A stretch of DNA of 64,000 nt, taken from contig JAFTBU010000059.1 of assembly GCA_017455065.1 (NCBI GenBank), positions 18,082-82,081 on the forward strand, given 5' to 3'. The position numbers and the translations under genes are program-made. This stretch comes from Bacteroidales bacterium (lineage in GTDB: Bacteria; Bacteroidota; Bacteroidia; Bacteroidales; UBA932). Positions 16,238 through 24,975 of this stretch are shown one piece after another. The notes below the pieces were generated by a model. That model made no database searches. It was not told where the DNA came from and saw nothing but the letters and a program-made list of their open reading frames with translations. Position 1 is the first letter of the stretch. The number at the start of each line of letters is the position of its first letter.

Positions 16238-17776
16238 ATGAAGGTTACTATCATCGGCGCCGGAAATATAGGCGGCTCTCTCGCCGTCGGTCTGGCTGGT
16301 CAGGGTGTCGGCATCACCGTGACCGCAAGGCACCAGAAAAGCCTTGCAAAATACCGTAAATACGGCATAAACACCTCCCTGGACAACTGTGAAGCCATTT
16401 CCGGGGCTGATTTCGTGTTCTATGCCGTCAAGCCATGGCAGATCGAAGCCGTGGTCGCCCAGACCCGCGGCAGCATAGACCCGGCCACCCAGACCGTGGT
16501 TTCCATGGCCCCCGGCATCGCTCCGGAGACCTTTGCGAGCTGGTTCTCCCCTGCCGTCCAGATAGCCTATGTGATCCCTAATACCGCCGCCCAGATACGC
16601 CAGAGCATGACTTTCGTTTCTTCTGTGACCGCTTCGGATGAGCGCGTCGCCGCCCTGAAGTCCATCCTGGACCTGGTGGGACGCACCGAGGTCGTGCCCC
16701 TGGACAAGCTCATCGCCGGCACCAGGGTCGCCTCCTGCGGCATCGCCTATGCCATGCGCTACATCAGCGCTGCGGAAAAAGGTGCCCGGGAGCTGGGCCT
16801 GCCCGAGCAGAGCGTGACCTCCACCGTGTGCCAGACCGTCGCCGGAGCCGCCTCGATGGTGGCCGGCAGCCGCCTTGGAGCGGAAGCTGAAATCGACCGC
16901 GTCACTACTCCCAACGGCATGACCATCAAGGGCTTGAAGGCAATGGAGGCGGCCGGGTTCAGCGACTCCGTGGTGAGCGGTCTCAAAGTGCGTACCGCAC
17001 CGCGCCGGCGCATTGCCGTGAAAGTCGGCAGCAATGTGCTCACCCGTGAGGACGGCTGCCTGAACACGACCCGGGTCTCGTCCCTGGTGGACCAGATCGT
17101 CGCAGTGCGCAATCTGGGATATGAAGTGATACTCATCACCAGCGGCGCCGTCGCCTGCGGCCGTTCGCTCATACGCCAGGACGACAAGCTGGACGATGTG
17201 CAGCAGAGGCAGCTCTATTCTGCCCTGGGCCAGGTGCGCCTGATGGACCTGTACTACAAGCTTTTCATCGACTACGGCATCAACATAGGCCAGGTCCTGA
17301 CCATGAAAAAGGATTTCATGCACAGGCGCGAGTACGGAAACCTGCGCAACTGCATGGAGGTGATGCTCCAGAGCGATGTGGTGCCGGTGGTCAACGAAAA
17401 CGACACCGTGAGCATCAAGGAGCTGATGTTCACCGACAACGACGAACTTTCAGGCCTGGTGGCGGCGATGACCGGCTGCTCCGACCTGGTGATACTTACC
17501 AATGTGGACGGCCTGTACTCCGGTGAACCCGGGGCCCCCGGCACTTCCCTCATCCGGACCGTCCGTCCGGGGGACGAGCTGGAGAAGTACATCTCCTCCA
17601 AAGGCAGCAGCGCCGGCCGCGGCGGGATGCTTTCGAAATTCCACACCGCGACCCAGACCGCCGCGGCCGGGATACGCGTCATCATTGCCAACGGCAACCG
17701 CGAGGGCATCCTCCCGGATGTGCTGACCCGCCCCGAAGACACCCCCCACACCGAATTCATCCCCCGGCAGTCATGA
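16238..17776 (+). CDS. proC-proB: ProC-ProB fusion: P5C reductase and glutamate 5-kinase
   Basis: 512 aa in one uninterrupted frame. Residues 1 to about 252 are pyrroline-5-carboxylate reductase: NAD(P) motif [14 protein letters not shown] at the N-terminus, [10 protein letters not shown], and the dimer/active-site region [19 protein letters not shown]. From about residue 256 it is glutamate 5-kinase: [48 protein letters not shown] and [12 protein letters not shown]. The kinase part is about 255 residues, the bare amino-acid-kinase domain without the C-terminal PUA domain of E. coli ProB. The first and last enzymes of proline synthesis are thus joined, and proA follows with a 4-nt overlap. 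A frameshift artefact is unlikely, since both domains are complete and share one frame. Confidence 0.93.
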   Translation: MKVTIIGAGNIGGSLAVGLAGQGVGITVTARHQKSLAKYRKYGINTSLDNCEAISGADFVFYAVKPWQIEAVVAQTRGSIDPATQTVVSMAPGIAPETFASWFSPAVQIAYVIPNTAAQIRQSMTFVSSVTASDERVAALKSILDLVGRTEVVPLDKLIAGTRVASCGIAYAMRYISAAEKGARELGLPEQSVTSTVCQTVAGAASMVAGSRLGAEAEIDRVTTPNGMTIKGLKAMEAAGFSDSVVSGLKVRTAPRRRIAVKVGSNVLTREDGCLNTTRVSSLVDQIVAVRNLGYEVILITSGAVACGRSLIRQDDKLDDVQQRQLYSALGQVRLMDLYYKLFIDYGINIGQVLTMKKDFMHRREYGNLRNCMEVMLQSDVVPVVNENDTVSIKELMFTDNDELSGLVAAMTGCSDLVILTNVDGLYSGEPGAPGTSLIRTVRPGDELEKYISSKGSSAGRGGMLSKFHTATQTAAAGIRVIIANGNREGILPDVLTRPEDTPHTEFIPRQS

Positions 17777-19029
17777 CCAGCGAAACCTCCGTACGCACCC
17801 TCCTGGAGAGGGCCAAGGCTGCCCGCAGCAGCCTGCTCGGACTGTCCCCCGCCCGGGTGGACGCCGTCCTCCTGAAACTCGCCGACGCCATCCTGGAGGA
17901 TGCCGGCGCCATACTTGCGGCCAATGAGGAAGACCTCGCCGCCATGGATCCCCGCAGTCCCCTGCTGGACCGCCTCCGCCTCGACCGCGGCCGCCTCGAA
18001 GGCATTGCTGCAGACATGCGCTCCGTCGCTGCTCTCCCCTCTCCCCTCGGCCGCACCCTGGTTTCCAGGACACTGCCCAACGGATTGTCACTCAGGAAAG
18101 TAAGCGTGCCGTTCGGAGTGATAGGCGTGATCTATGAGGCCCGGCCCAATGTAACCTTCGACGTCTTTTCCCTCTGCTTCAAGTCCGGCAATGTCGCCGT
18201 GCTCAAGGGCGGCAGCGACGCTGACCGTTCCAACCGCGCCGCTGTGGCCACCATACGCCGCATCCTGCGCTCCGAGGGCATACCCGAGGAGGCCGTGACC
18301 CTGCTCCCCGCCGACCACGAGGCCGTCTCCGAGCTGCTCGGCGCCATTGGCCTGGTGGACCTGGTGATCCCCCGCGGAGGCCGCCGTCTCATCGATTTCG
18401 TCCGGGACAATGCCCGCGTCCCCTGCATCGAGACCGGCGCCGGAGTGGTAAACACCTATTTCGACGCTTCGGGCGACCTGGAAATCGGCCGCCGCATAGT
18501 CTGCAACGCCAAGACCCGCAGGGTGAGCGTCTGCAACGCCCTGGACTGCCTGCTGGTGCATGCTTCCCGCCTTGGGGACCTCCCCGCCCTGCTCGAGCCC
18601 ATGGCTGACCGGGTCACCGTATATGCCGACCCCAGGGCCTATGCCGCCCTGGAAGGAAACTACCCCGCCGGACGCCTGGAAAAGGCCGTGGAAGCCTCCT
18701 GGGGCACTGAATACATGGATTACAAGCTCGCAGTGCGAGTCGTGGACAGCCTGGATGAGGCCATTGCCCATATCTCCCGCTACGGCTCCGGGCACAGCGA
18801 GGCCATAGTCACCTCCGATGAGGCCGCCGCTGCGCGCTTCCGCCTCGAGATAGACGCCGCCTGCGTCTATGTCAACGCCCCCACCAGCTTCACCGACGGC
18901 GCCCAGTTCGGACTCGGCGCGGAGATAGGCATCAGCACCCAGAAACTCGGCGCCCGCGGACCCATGGGCCTCGAGGAGATCACTTCCTACAAATGGCTGA
19001 TCGACGGGCAGGGCCAGACCAGGCCTTAA
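17773..19029 (+). CDS. proA: Glutamate-5-semialdehyde dehydrogenase (gamma-glutamyl phosphate reductase)
   Basis: 418 aa, full length for ProA. It reduces gamma-glutamyl phosphate from the ProB domain to glutamate-5-semialdehyde, which cyclises to P5C for the ProC domain. The catalytic cysteine is in [15 protein letters not shown], and the aldehyde-dehydrogenase-type nucleotide region is [18 protein letters not shown] with the following LKGGSDA. Its ATG overlaps the fusion gene stop (ATGA), so translation is probably coupled. Together the two genes encode the whole glutamate-to-proline route. Confidence 0.95.
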   Translation: MTSETSVRTLLERAKAARSSLLGLSPARVDAVLLKLADAILEDAGAILAANEEDLAAMDPRSPLLDRLRLDRGRLEGIAADMRSVAALPSPLGRTLVSRTLPNGLSLRKVSVPFGVIGVIYEARPNVTFDVFSLCFKSGNVAVLKGGSDADRSNRAAVATIRRILRSEGIPEEAVTLLPADHEAVSELLGAIGLVDLVIPRGGRRLIDFVRDNARVPCIETGAGVVNTYFDASGDLEIGRRIVCNAKTRRVSVCNALDCLLVHASRLGDLPALLEPMADRVTVYADPRAYAALEGNYPAGRLEKAVEASWGTEYMDYKLAVRVVDSLDEAIAHISRYGSGHSEAIVTSDEAAAARFRLEIDAACVYVNAPTSFTDGAQFGLGAEIGISTQKLGARGPMGLEEITSYKWLIDGQGQTRP

Positions 19030-19044
19030 TTATCCCGTTTTATC

Positions 19045-19074
19045 TTGGATAATGAGCGCAAATTGTTATTTTTG
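19045..19074 (+). promoter_or_regulatory. rlmD promoter
   Basis: TTG at 19045-19047, exactly 19 nt, then the -7 box TATTTTTG at 19067-19074; the ATG is 20 nt further on. Confidence 0.65.
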
Positions 19075-19094
19075 CGCCACCAAAACACATATAT

Positions 19095-20498
19095 ATGAGA
19101 AAGAAACTTGATCTGGTCCTGGAAGACCTTCTCATAAAGAAAGTGGCCGCCGAAGGCAAGGCCATCGCCTACACCCCCGAAGGGATAGTGGTGTTCGTCG
19201 AGTTCGCAGTCCCCGGAGACGTGGTGGACGTGCAGGTCACCAAGAAGAAGGACAACTTCTTCGAAGGCCGTATCCTCCGTATCAAAAAGCCCTCAGAGCA
19301 GCGCCTGGAGCCGTTTTGCAAGCATTTCGGCATCTGCGGCGGGTGCAAATGGCAGCCTCTCCCCTACGAACTCCAGCTCGAAGCCAAGCAGCAGCAGGTC
19401 TATGACCAGCTGGTCCGCATAGGTCATCTGGAAGTTCCCGAAATCTCCCCCATAATCGGCTCCGAAAAGACCCGGCTCTATCGTAACAAGCTGGAATTCA
19501 GCTTCTCCAACCGCCGCTGGCTGGTCGTCGCCGAGGAGCAGGAGTCCCTCTCCCCCGCAGAGCGCTGCGGCCTCGGCTTCCATGTGGGACGCTTCTTCGA
19601 CAAGGTGCTCGACATCGAGCAGTGCTGGCTCCAGCCCGAGCCTTCCAACGCCATACGCCTTTTCTGTAAGCGCTACGCCCTGGACCACGGTTTCGAGTTC
19701 TACAACCTCAGGGAAAACAGCGGCTTCATCCGCAACATGTTCGTCCGCAACAACGAAGCCGGCGACGTGATGGTGATCCTGTGTTTCGCCTACTGGGCCG
19801 ATGCCATAAAAGACATGCTGGACGCCCTTGCAGAGGCATTCCCGCAGGTCAAGTCCCTCTACTATGTGGTCAACGAAAAGCTGAACGACACCATCGGGGA
19901 CCAGGAATGCATACTTTATAAAGGTGACGATGCCATCTGGGAGACCATGGAAGGGCTGCGCTTCAAGATAGGCCCCAAGTCCTTCTACCAGACCAACGCC
20001 CCCCAGGCCTACAGGCTCTACAGCGTGGCCAGGGAATTCGCCGGCCTCACCGGGGACGAAGTGGTCTATGACCTGTACACCGGCACCGGCACTATCGCCC
20101 AGTTCGTCTCCTCCCGCGCCTCCAAGGTGGTCGGCATAGAATATGTGCCCGAGGCCATAGAGGACGCCCGCATAAACGCCGACGCCAACGGCATCACCAA
20201 CTGCGAATTCATCGCCGGAGACATGAAGGACGTGCTCACGGACGGATTCATCGCCGCCCACGGCCGCCCGGACGTGATAATCCTGGACCCTCCCCGCGCC
20301 GGAGTGCATCCGGACGTGGTCAAGGTGATCCTGAACGCCCGTCCCCGCACCATAGTGTACGTCAGCTGCAACCCCGCCTCCCAGGCCCGCGACATCGCCC
20401 TGATGTCTGCCCTGTACCGCATCGACGCCGTGCAGCCGGTGGACATGTTCCCCCAGACCCACCATGTGGAAAACGTTTGTAAACTTACTTTGAAATGA
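19095..20498 (+). CDS. rlmD: 23S rRNA (uracil-5-)-methyltransferase, RlmD/RumA family
   Basis: 467 aa. An N-terminal TRAM domain (residues about 10-70) is followed by the iron-sulfur region CKHFGICGGCKWQ, with a fourth Cys likely at EQCWLQ. The SAM-binding fold contains YDLYTGTGTIAQF, the catalytic region is ILDPPRAGVHPDVV, and the nucleophile is in YVSCNPASQARD. The protein ends in HHVENVCKLTLK, a hallmark of the family. It methylates C5 of uridine in 23S rRNA (the exact site is family-inferred). The stop overlaps the start of the exchanger gene by 4 nt. Confidence 0.92.
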   Translation: MRKKLDLVLEDLLIKKVAAEGKAIAYTPEGIVVFVEFAVPGDVVDVQVTKKKDNFFEGRILRIKKPSEQRLEPFCKHFGICGGCKWQPLPYELQLEAKQQQVYDQLVRIGHLEVPEISPIIGSEKTRLYRNKLEFSFSNRRWLVVAEEQESLSPAERCGLGFHVGRFFDKVLDIEQCWLQPEPSNAIRLFCKRYALDHGFEFYNLRENSGFIRNMFVRNNEAGDVMVILCFAYWADAIKDMLDALAEAFPQVKSLYYVVNEKLNDTIGDQECILYKGDDAIWETMEGLRFKIGPKSFYQTNAPQAYRLYSVAREFAGLTGDEVVYDLYTGTGTIAQFVSSRASKVVGIEYVPEAIEDARINADANGITNCEFIAGDMKDVLTDGFIAAHGRPDVIILDPPRAGVHPDVVKVILNARPRTIVYVSCNPASQARDIALMSALYRIDAVQPVDMFPQTHHVENVCKLTLK

Positions 20499-21454
20499 TA
20501 CTTCAGATACTTATACTCGTAGCCGGCCTGGTGCTCATAGTGATGGGCGCTGATTACCTGGTGGAAGGAGCTTCCGCCATCGCCCGCAAGGTCGGGATAA
20601 GCGAATTCGTCATCGGCCTCACCATCGTCGGCTTCGGCACCTCCTGCCCCGAGCTCGTGGTGAGCCTCACCGGCGCCTTCCAGGGCAACTCCGACGTCTC
20701 CATTGGCAATGTGGTGGGGTCCAACATCTTCAACTCCCTGCTCATCCTCGGACTCACCGCCCTCATCTCCCCCGTCGCCATCACGGCATCCAACCGCAAA
20801 CGGGACATCCCCCTGACCCTGCTGGTCACCGTCCTGCTGGTGCTCTTCGGCATGAGCCACACCCTCTTCGGACTCGGCGCTGCAGACAATTTGACCAGAG
20901 TGGAAGGTGCTGTGTTCCTGCTACTTTTCATAGCTTATATAATCTATTGCTTCAAGACGGATGCGCCGACTTCCGACGAGGGTGCCGAGGCCAAGAAAGT
21001 GAAACTTTTCTGGGCCATAGTCATGACCATAGGAGGTCTGGCGGGACTCGTGATCGGAGGGAGGATGTTCGTCAACGGAGCCACTTCGGTCGCCCGTATG
21101 CTGGGAGTAAGCGACAAATTCATCGCCATCACCGTGCTCGCAGGCGGCACCTCGATGCCTGAGCTTGCCACCTGCGTGGTCGCCGCCTTCAAGAAAAAAG
21201 GCCAGCTGGCCCTCGGAAACATCCTCGGGTCCAATATCTTCAATATACTGCTAATCCTGGGCTGCTCCGCCATCGTCCATCCCATCAGCCTCGCGGGCAT
21301 GAACCTCGTGGATATGGGAGCGATGCTCCTGAGCGCCGTGCTGATATTCACTTCCTGCTTCACGGCCCGCAAGAACTGCATAGACCGCTTCGACGCTGCG
21401 CTGATGCTGCTGTGCGAAGTAGCTTACATGGTCTGGCTTTTCGTCAAGCTCTGA
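20495..21454 (+). CDS. Calcium/sodium antiporter, CaCA family
   Basis: 319 aa inner-membrane protein of about ten helices built from two homologous halves. Each half carries an alpha repeat: TIVGFGTSCPELVVS with GNVVGSNIFNSLLILG in the first, and VLAGGTSMPELATCVV with GNILGSNIFNILLILG in the second. These G-T-S-x-P-E and G-x-x-x-G-S-N motifs form the cation-binding site of Na+/Ca2+ or K+/Ca2+ exchangers such as YrbG. It is cotranscribed with rlmD, without an evident functional link. Ion specificity is not readable from sequence. Confidence 0.9.
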   Translation: MILQILILVAGLVLIVMGADYLVEGASAIARKVGISEFVIGLTIVGFGTSCPELVVSLTGAFQGNSDVSIGNVVGSNIFNSLLILGLTALISPVAITASNRKRDIPLTLLVTVLLVLFGMSHTLFGLGAADNLTRVEGAVFLLLFIAYIIYCFKTDAPTSDEGAEAKKVKLFWAIVMTIGGLAGLVIGGRMFVNGATSVARMLGVSDKFIAITVLAGGTSMPELATCVVAAFKKKGQLALGNILGSNIFNILLILGCSAIVHPISLAGMNLVDMGAMLLSAVLIFTSCFTARKNCIDRFDAALMLLCEVAYMVWLFVKL

Positions 21455-21468
21455 CCGTCAGGCGGAGG

Positions 21469-22071
21469 CTATCTGAGGTTCTCCGCTTTGTCTATGTACA
21501 GGATTCCGTCCAGATGGTCGTGCTCGTGCTGGCATATGATGGCGGTATAGCCGGTGATATGCTCCCGGCGCCTTTCCAGGCTGGCCGTATCCGTCCAGGA
21601 GACGATCACATCCGACCAGCGGGGCACGTCCCCGCGTAATCCGGGCACCGAAAGGCAGCCTTCGGGGCCGAGGTTGACCGTACCATAAAGACTGTCTATC
21701 TGCATGTTGACAAAGGGCTCGAAAGGCTGTCCCGGCTTGTCGTAGCGCATGACCAGGGTGATGCGGCGGTTGATGCCCACCTGGGGCGCCGCTATCCCCA
21801 CTCCGTCCTGCTCGGGAGAAGTGACTGTGGCGAGCATGCGGGCGAGCAGGGTGCGTATCTCTTCCGACTTCACCTCCTCCACCGGGATGGGCACCGAAGG
21901 GGTGCGCAGCAGTATGCTGTCTTCGCGGTCGTTTATGGTCGTGACCCTCATGGGGCCTTCTCCGTCATTGATAAGGGCTCTTTCGGAGGCGCTGAGCCTG
22001 GTCTCCCCATTGGAGCATGACGCCACGGCGAAAAGCGCCGCAAAGGCCGTCAAAAGCAGGACATTTCTCAT
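21469..22071 (-). CDS. def: Lipidated (exported) peptide deformylase
   Basis: 200 aa. The three deformylase motifs are intact: GVGIAAPQVG, EGCLSVPG and QHEHDHLDGIL, supplying the Cys and two His metal ligands and the catalytic Glu. What is unusual is the N-terminus MRNVLLLTAFAALFAVASCS, a lipoprotein signal peptide with lipobox VASC. The protein should therefore be anchored outside the cytoplasm instead of acting on nascent chains at the ribosome. I infer a second, cytoplasmic Def elsewhere in the genome. The substrate outside the cytoplasm is unknown. A -7 box TACATTTG lies at 22093-22100. Confidence 0.85.
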   Translation of the reverse strand: MRNVLLLTAFAALFAVASCSNGETRLSASERALINDGEGPMRVTTINDREDSILLRTPSVPIPVEEVKSEEIRTLLARMLATVTSPEQDGVGIAAPQVGINRRITLVMRYDKPGQPFEPFVNMQIDSLYGTVNLGPEGCLSVPGLRGDVPRWSDVIVSWTDTASLERRREHITGYTAIICQHEHDHLDGILYIDKAENLR

Positions 22072-22092
22072 TTTTTACGGTTTATGAATATG

Positions 22093-22128
22093 CAAATGTA
22101 ATCAATTAACCAATAATTTTTATTTTTG
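22093..22128. promoter_or_regulatory. Divergent -7 boxes, deformylase and K+/H+ antiporter
   Basis: TACATTTG on the minus strand (22093-22100) serves the deformylase. TATTTTTG on the plus strand (22121-22128), 22 nt from the antiporter ATG, serves the antiporter. Confidence 0.55.
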
Positions 22129-22150
22129 CAGGAAGAACCGTTATCTGAAA

Positions 22151-23665
22151 ATGATCCCGCTCATCGCTGAATCTTTATCCTTCCTTTCGGAGCACGCCTT
22201 GCTGTTACTGGCAATACTGGTGATCTTCGCCTTGTTGCTCACCAAGATAGGCTACAAGTTCGGTATGCCCACCCTCCTTTTGTTCCTCGTACTCGGCCTC
22301 GTGGCCGGCAAGGACGTGATGGGCATGTCATTCGAGAATTTTGCGTTCGCACATTACATCGGCGAGTTCGCCATATCCATCATATTGCTGACAGGCGGCC
22401 TCCAGGTCCGCTATTCGCATATCAAGCCCGTATTCCGGCAGGGAGTGCTGCTGTCCACCCTCGGGGTGTTCCTGACGGCCATATTCACAGCTGTGTTCAT
22501 CTTCTTCCTGCTCGGATCCCGGCTGTCGCTGCCGCGCCATCTGCTGGTGTACGTCTGCCTGATGATAGCCTCCATCCTGTCCTCCACCGATTCCACGGCG
22601 GTCTTTTCCGTCATGAAGGGCACCAAGATACGGCTCAAGGAGCACCTCGGACCCCTTCTGGAGCTCGAGTCCGGCAGCAACGACCCCATGGCACTCACCC
22701 TCACCATAGTATTCGTGAGGGTGGTCTCTTCCGTGCAAAGCCCCGGCACGCTGACGGCTGACTATTCCTATGCCACCGTCCTTCCCACCGTCCTGCTGAC
22801 AGTGTTTCTCCAGATAGGCCTCGGTTTCGCGATGGGACTGGTCATGGGCAAGCTGAGCATTTGGCTGCTGCGCAAGGTCAAGCTCGATGCCAGCCCCCTG
22901 TACGCCATCATGATCCTGGCCCTGGGTATCGCCACCAACACCCTGACCTCCATACTCCAGGGCAACGGACTGCTGGCCCTGTATGTGATGAGCATCGCCA
23001 TAGGCAGCGACGACGGGATACCCTTCAAGAAAGAAATCATAAAGTTCTTCGACGGTATAACTTGGCTCGCCCAGCTGCTCATGTTCCTCATGCTGGGTCT
23101 GCTGGCCTCCCCGAGCCAATTCTCCACGGCCCTGGGGCCCGCCGTCCTGATAGGCCTGTTCATGATTTTCATCGCACGGCCCGTCAGTGTCTTCATGTGC
23201 CTCGCACCTTTCAGGAAGATGTCCCTGCGCAGCAAATTCTTCGTCTCCTGGGTGGGAATGAAAGGCGCCGGTCCCATACTCTTCGCCACCGCCCCGGTTG
23301 TGGCGGGACTGGAAGGGGCCTCCGAGATATTCAACATAGTCTTCATCATCACCCTGCTCTCCATGGTCATCCAGGGATTCTCCCTCCCCTATGTGGGCAA
23401 GTTGCTGAAAGTCAGCGAGCCTGAAGGTCCCAAGCTGGACACCTTCGGCATGGAGTTCCCCGAAGAGATGGGAGCCCTTCACGACTACACCCTGACCGCC
23501 GAGGATCTGGAGCACGGTGACACCGTCCGGCACATGCAGATGGCCCACGGCACCCGTATCATCATGATCAAGCGGGACAATGACTTCGTCGTGCCCCACG
23601 GCAGCCTCAAACTGTATCCCGGGGACAAGATGGTGATACTGGAGAGCGATTCCTCCGAAGACTAG
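22151..23665 (+). CDS. Potassium/proton antiporter, CPA1 family with TrkA-C domain
   Basis: 504 aa. About 12 transmembrane helices occupy residues 1-400, with CPA1 landmarks KIGYKFGMPTLLLFLVLGLV near the start, SILSSTDSTAVFSVMKGTK and LELESGSNDPMALTLT (the ND carboxylate site). The C-terminal ~80 residues (GDTVRHMQMAHGTRIIMIKR through LYPGDKMVILE) form a cytosolic TrkA_C/RCK-C regulatory domain. This layout matches the NhaP2/CvrA K+/H+ antiporters that protect against osmotic or alkaline stress. The stop shares a CTAG with the convergent outer-membrane gene. Confidence 0.88.
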   Translation: MIPLIAESLSFLSEHALLLLAILVIFALLLTKIGYKFGMPTLLLFLVLGLVAGKDVMGMSFENFAFAHYIGEFAISIILLTGGLQVRYSHIKPVFRQGVLLSTLGVFLTAIFTAVFIFFLLGSRLSLPRHLLVYVCLMIASILSSTDSTAVFSVMKGTKIRLKEHLGPLLELESGSNDPMALTLTIVFVRVVSSVQSPGTLTADYSYATVLPTVLLTVFLQIGLGFAMGLVMGKLSIWLLRKVKLDASPLYAIMILALGIATNTLTSILQGNGLLALYVMSIAIGSDDGIPFKKEIIKFFDGITWLAQLLMFLMLGLLASPSQFSTALGPAVLIGLFMIFIARPVSVFMCLAPFRKMSLRSKFFVSWVGMKGAGPILFATAPVVAGLEGASEIFNIVFIITLLSMVIQGFSLPYVGKLLKVSEPEGPKLDTFGMEFPEEMGALHDYTLTAEDLEHGDTVRHMQMAHGTRIIMIKRDNDFVVPHGSLKLYPGDKMVILESDSSED

Positions 23666-24270
23666 AAATTCAGGGAAATACCTGCACTGACGGCTATGTA
23701 CATGGCCTGGTCGTTGCGTATGTCCTCGACGGGGACATATCCCGTGCCGGTGGCCTTCCTGACCATGGGGCTGTCTATGGTCAGCCTGGCCCCCAACATG
23801 AAATCCAGGCTCATACCGCCCAGCAGTGCAAGCCTGTAGCCGCCTCCCAGCATGGACAATATCGCCGGCCTGCGCACGGCCTCCACGGCCCAGCCGGCAC
23901 CGGCGTCGAGCATCAGCAGCATGCCGTCGGAGCGCCTTCCCCGGGGCAGCCAGGTGGCCCTGAGGGTGGTGGGGACCATACGCCGGCCCTCATACACTCC
24001 GCAGTATCCCGTGTGGACGCCCAGGCGCCAGCAGTCCGAAAGGTACCAGCTGATATGGGCGCCCACATTGGCGTTCACGACATATCGGAGGTCCCAGCCT
24101 TCCTCATTGACCCTGGAGCCGTCGTCATCCAGGTAATTGTACAGGTAATGGTTGAAGAATGTGGGGCTGTAGGCCCATTCCACGCCGAATTCCGGCCCTT
24201 GTGCGGCCGCGCCGGGCTGGGACAGCGCCAGCGCCAGCAGCAGGGATATGAGGGCGGGAACGGGTTTCAT
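23662..24270 (-). CDS. Small outer-membrane beta-barrel protein, unknown
   Basis: 202 aa with a signal peptide (MKPVPALISLLLALALSQPG, cleavage near AAAQG). Alternating aromatic and polar strands with Gly-rich turns follow (for example VVNANVGAHISWYLSDCWRL), ending AVSAGISLNF with a terminal Phe typical of BAM substrates. Its ATG overlaps the upstream gene by 4 nt. The two are similar in size and kind, so they may form a paired surface system. No specific family was recognised. Confidence 0.7.
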   Translation of the reverse strand: MKPVPALISLLLALALSQPGAAAQGPEFGVEWAYSPTFFNHYLYNYLDDDGSRVNEEGWDLRYVVNANVGAHISWYLSDCWRLGVHTGYCGVYEGRRMVPTTLRATWLPRGRRSDGMLLMLDAGAGWAVEAVRRPAILSMLGGGYRLALLGGMSLDFMLGARLTIDSPMVRKATGTGYVPVEDIRNDQAMYIAVSAGISLNF

Positions 24271-24848
24271 CGCAGGGTGTAGATTATGGTCAGTTGGGGT
24301 GAGAGCAGCTGGATAAGGCCGTTGCGGTAGATGGACAGCACCATGTTGTTCATGACATTGTCATGGCGGTAGAACACCCCCACCTCGACATCCCAGCTGA
24401 GGTTCAGCTGCAGCCTTTCGCGGCAGCGGATGTTGAAGCCGAAGGTGCCGCCTATCCCGGCCATGGCGCCCGGACTGTGGAAATACTTGACCTCAGGGTC
24501 CAGCAGGCCTTCCTCGAAATCCCTGACCCAGCCGGCGGAGAACCCGGGGCCCACATACATGTAGCAGTCGGCTCCCCTCCAGGAGAATTCCTTTATGACA
24601 TTGCACCTGTTGTACACGGCGCGGTACCCGGGGACGTAGCACTTGCCCATGGGCATGCCGTAGATATCCGCGAAGACGCTGAAGGAATTGTACGAAGAAG
24701 GGTTCTTGCCTGAGGGGAGGTTGAAGGTCGCACCGACTCCCTTGGGAGACACGAAAAGACCCAGTCCCTTTTCCTGCGCGGCGGCTGTCGGGCAGGCGGG
24801 AAGAAGCAGTAAAAGGACTGCTGCCGCTATGATGGTTTTCAAGTTCAA
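24267..24848 (-). CDS. Small outer-membrane beta-barrel protein, unknown
   Basis: 193 aa. The only reasonable start is TTG at 24848, or the TTG two codons later, because an in-frame stop occurs just upstream and the next ATG would remove the signal peptide (LKTIIAAAVLLLLLPACPTA). The mature part has strand-like segments (YVGPGFSAGWVRDFEEG, IRCRERLQLNLSWDVEVGVF) and ends LLSPQLTIIYTLR, suggesting an 8-strand barrel. First gene of a two-gene operon with the similar protein downstream. The function is unknown; the non-ATG start suggests modest expression. Confidence 0.65.
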   Translation of the reverse strand: MNLKTIIAAAVLLLLLPACPTAAAQEKGLGLFVSPKGVGATFNLPSGKNPSSYNSFSVFADIYGMPMGKCYVPGYRAVYNRCNVIKEFSWRGADCYMYVGPGFSAGWVRDFEEGLLDPEVKYFHSPGAMAGIGGTFGFNIRCRERLQLNLSWDVEVGVFYRHDNVMNNMVLSIYRNGLIQLLSPQLTIIYTLR

Positions 24849-24975
24849 ACCAGGGTCAGGTTAGTGATTGCTAATATATGAAATTTCTCTTAACTTTACC
24901 CCGAAATACCGGGATTTTAGCGGTTAACAAAAATGTTACTGATAATAACAGAAATGTTTTATATATTGGGAAACA

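Noticed and set aside
16238-17776. ProC-ProB as a frameshift or assembly artefact
   Set aside because: Both domains are complete, in one frame, joined by a short linker, with a normal overlap to proA. A chimera would be expected to lose part of a domain.
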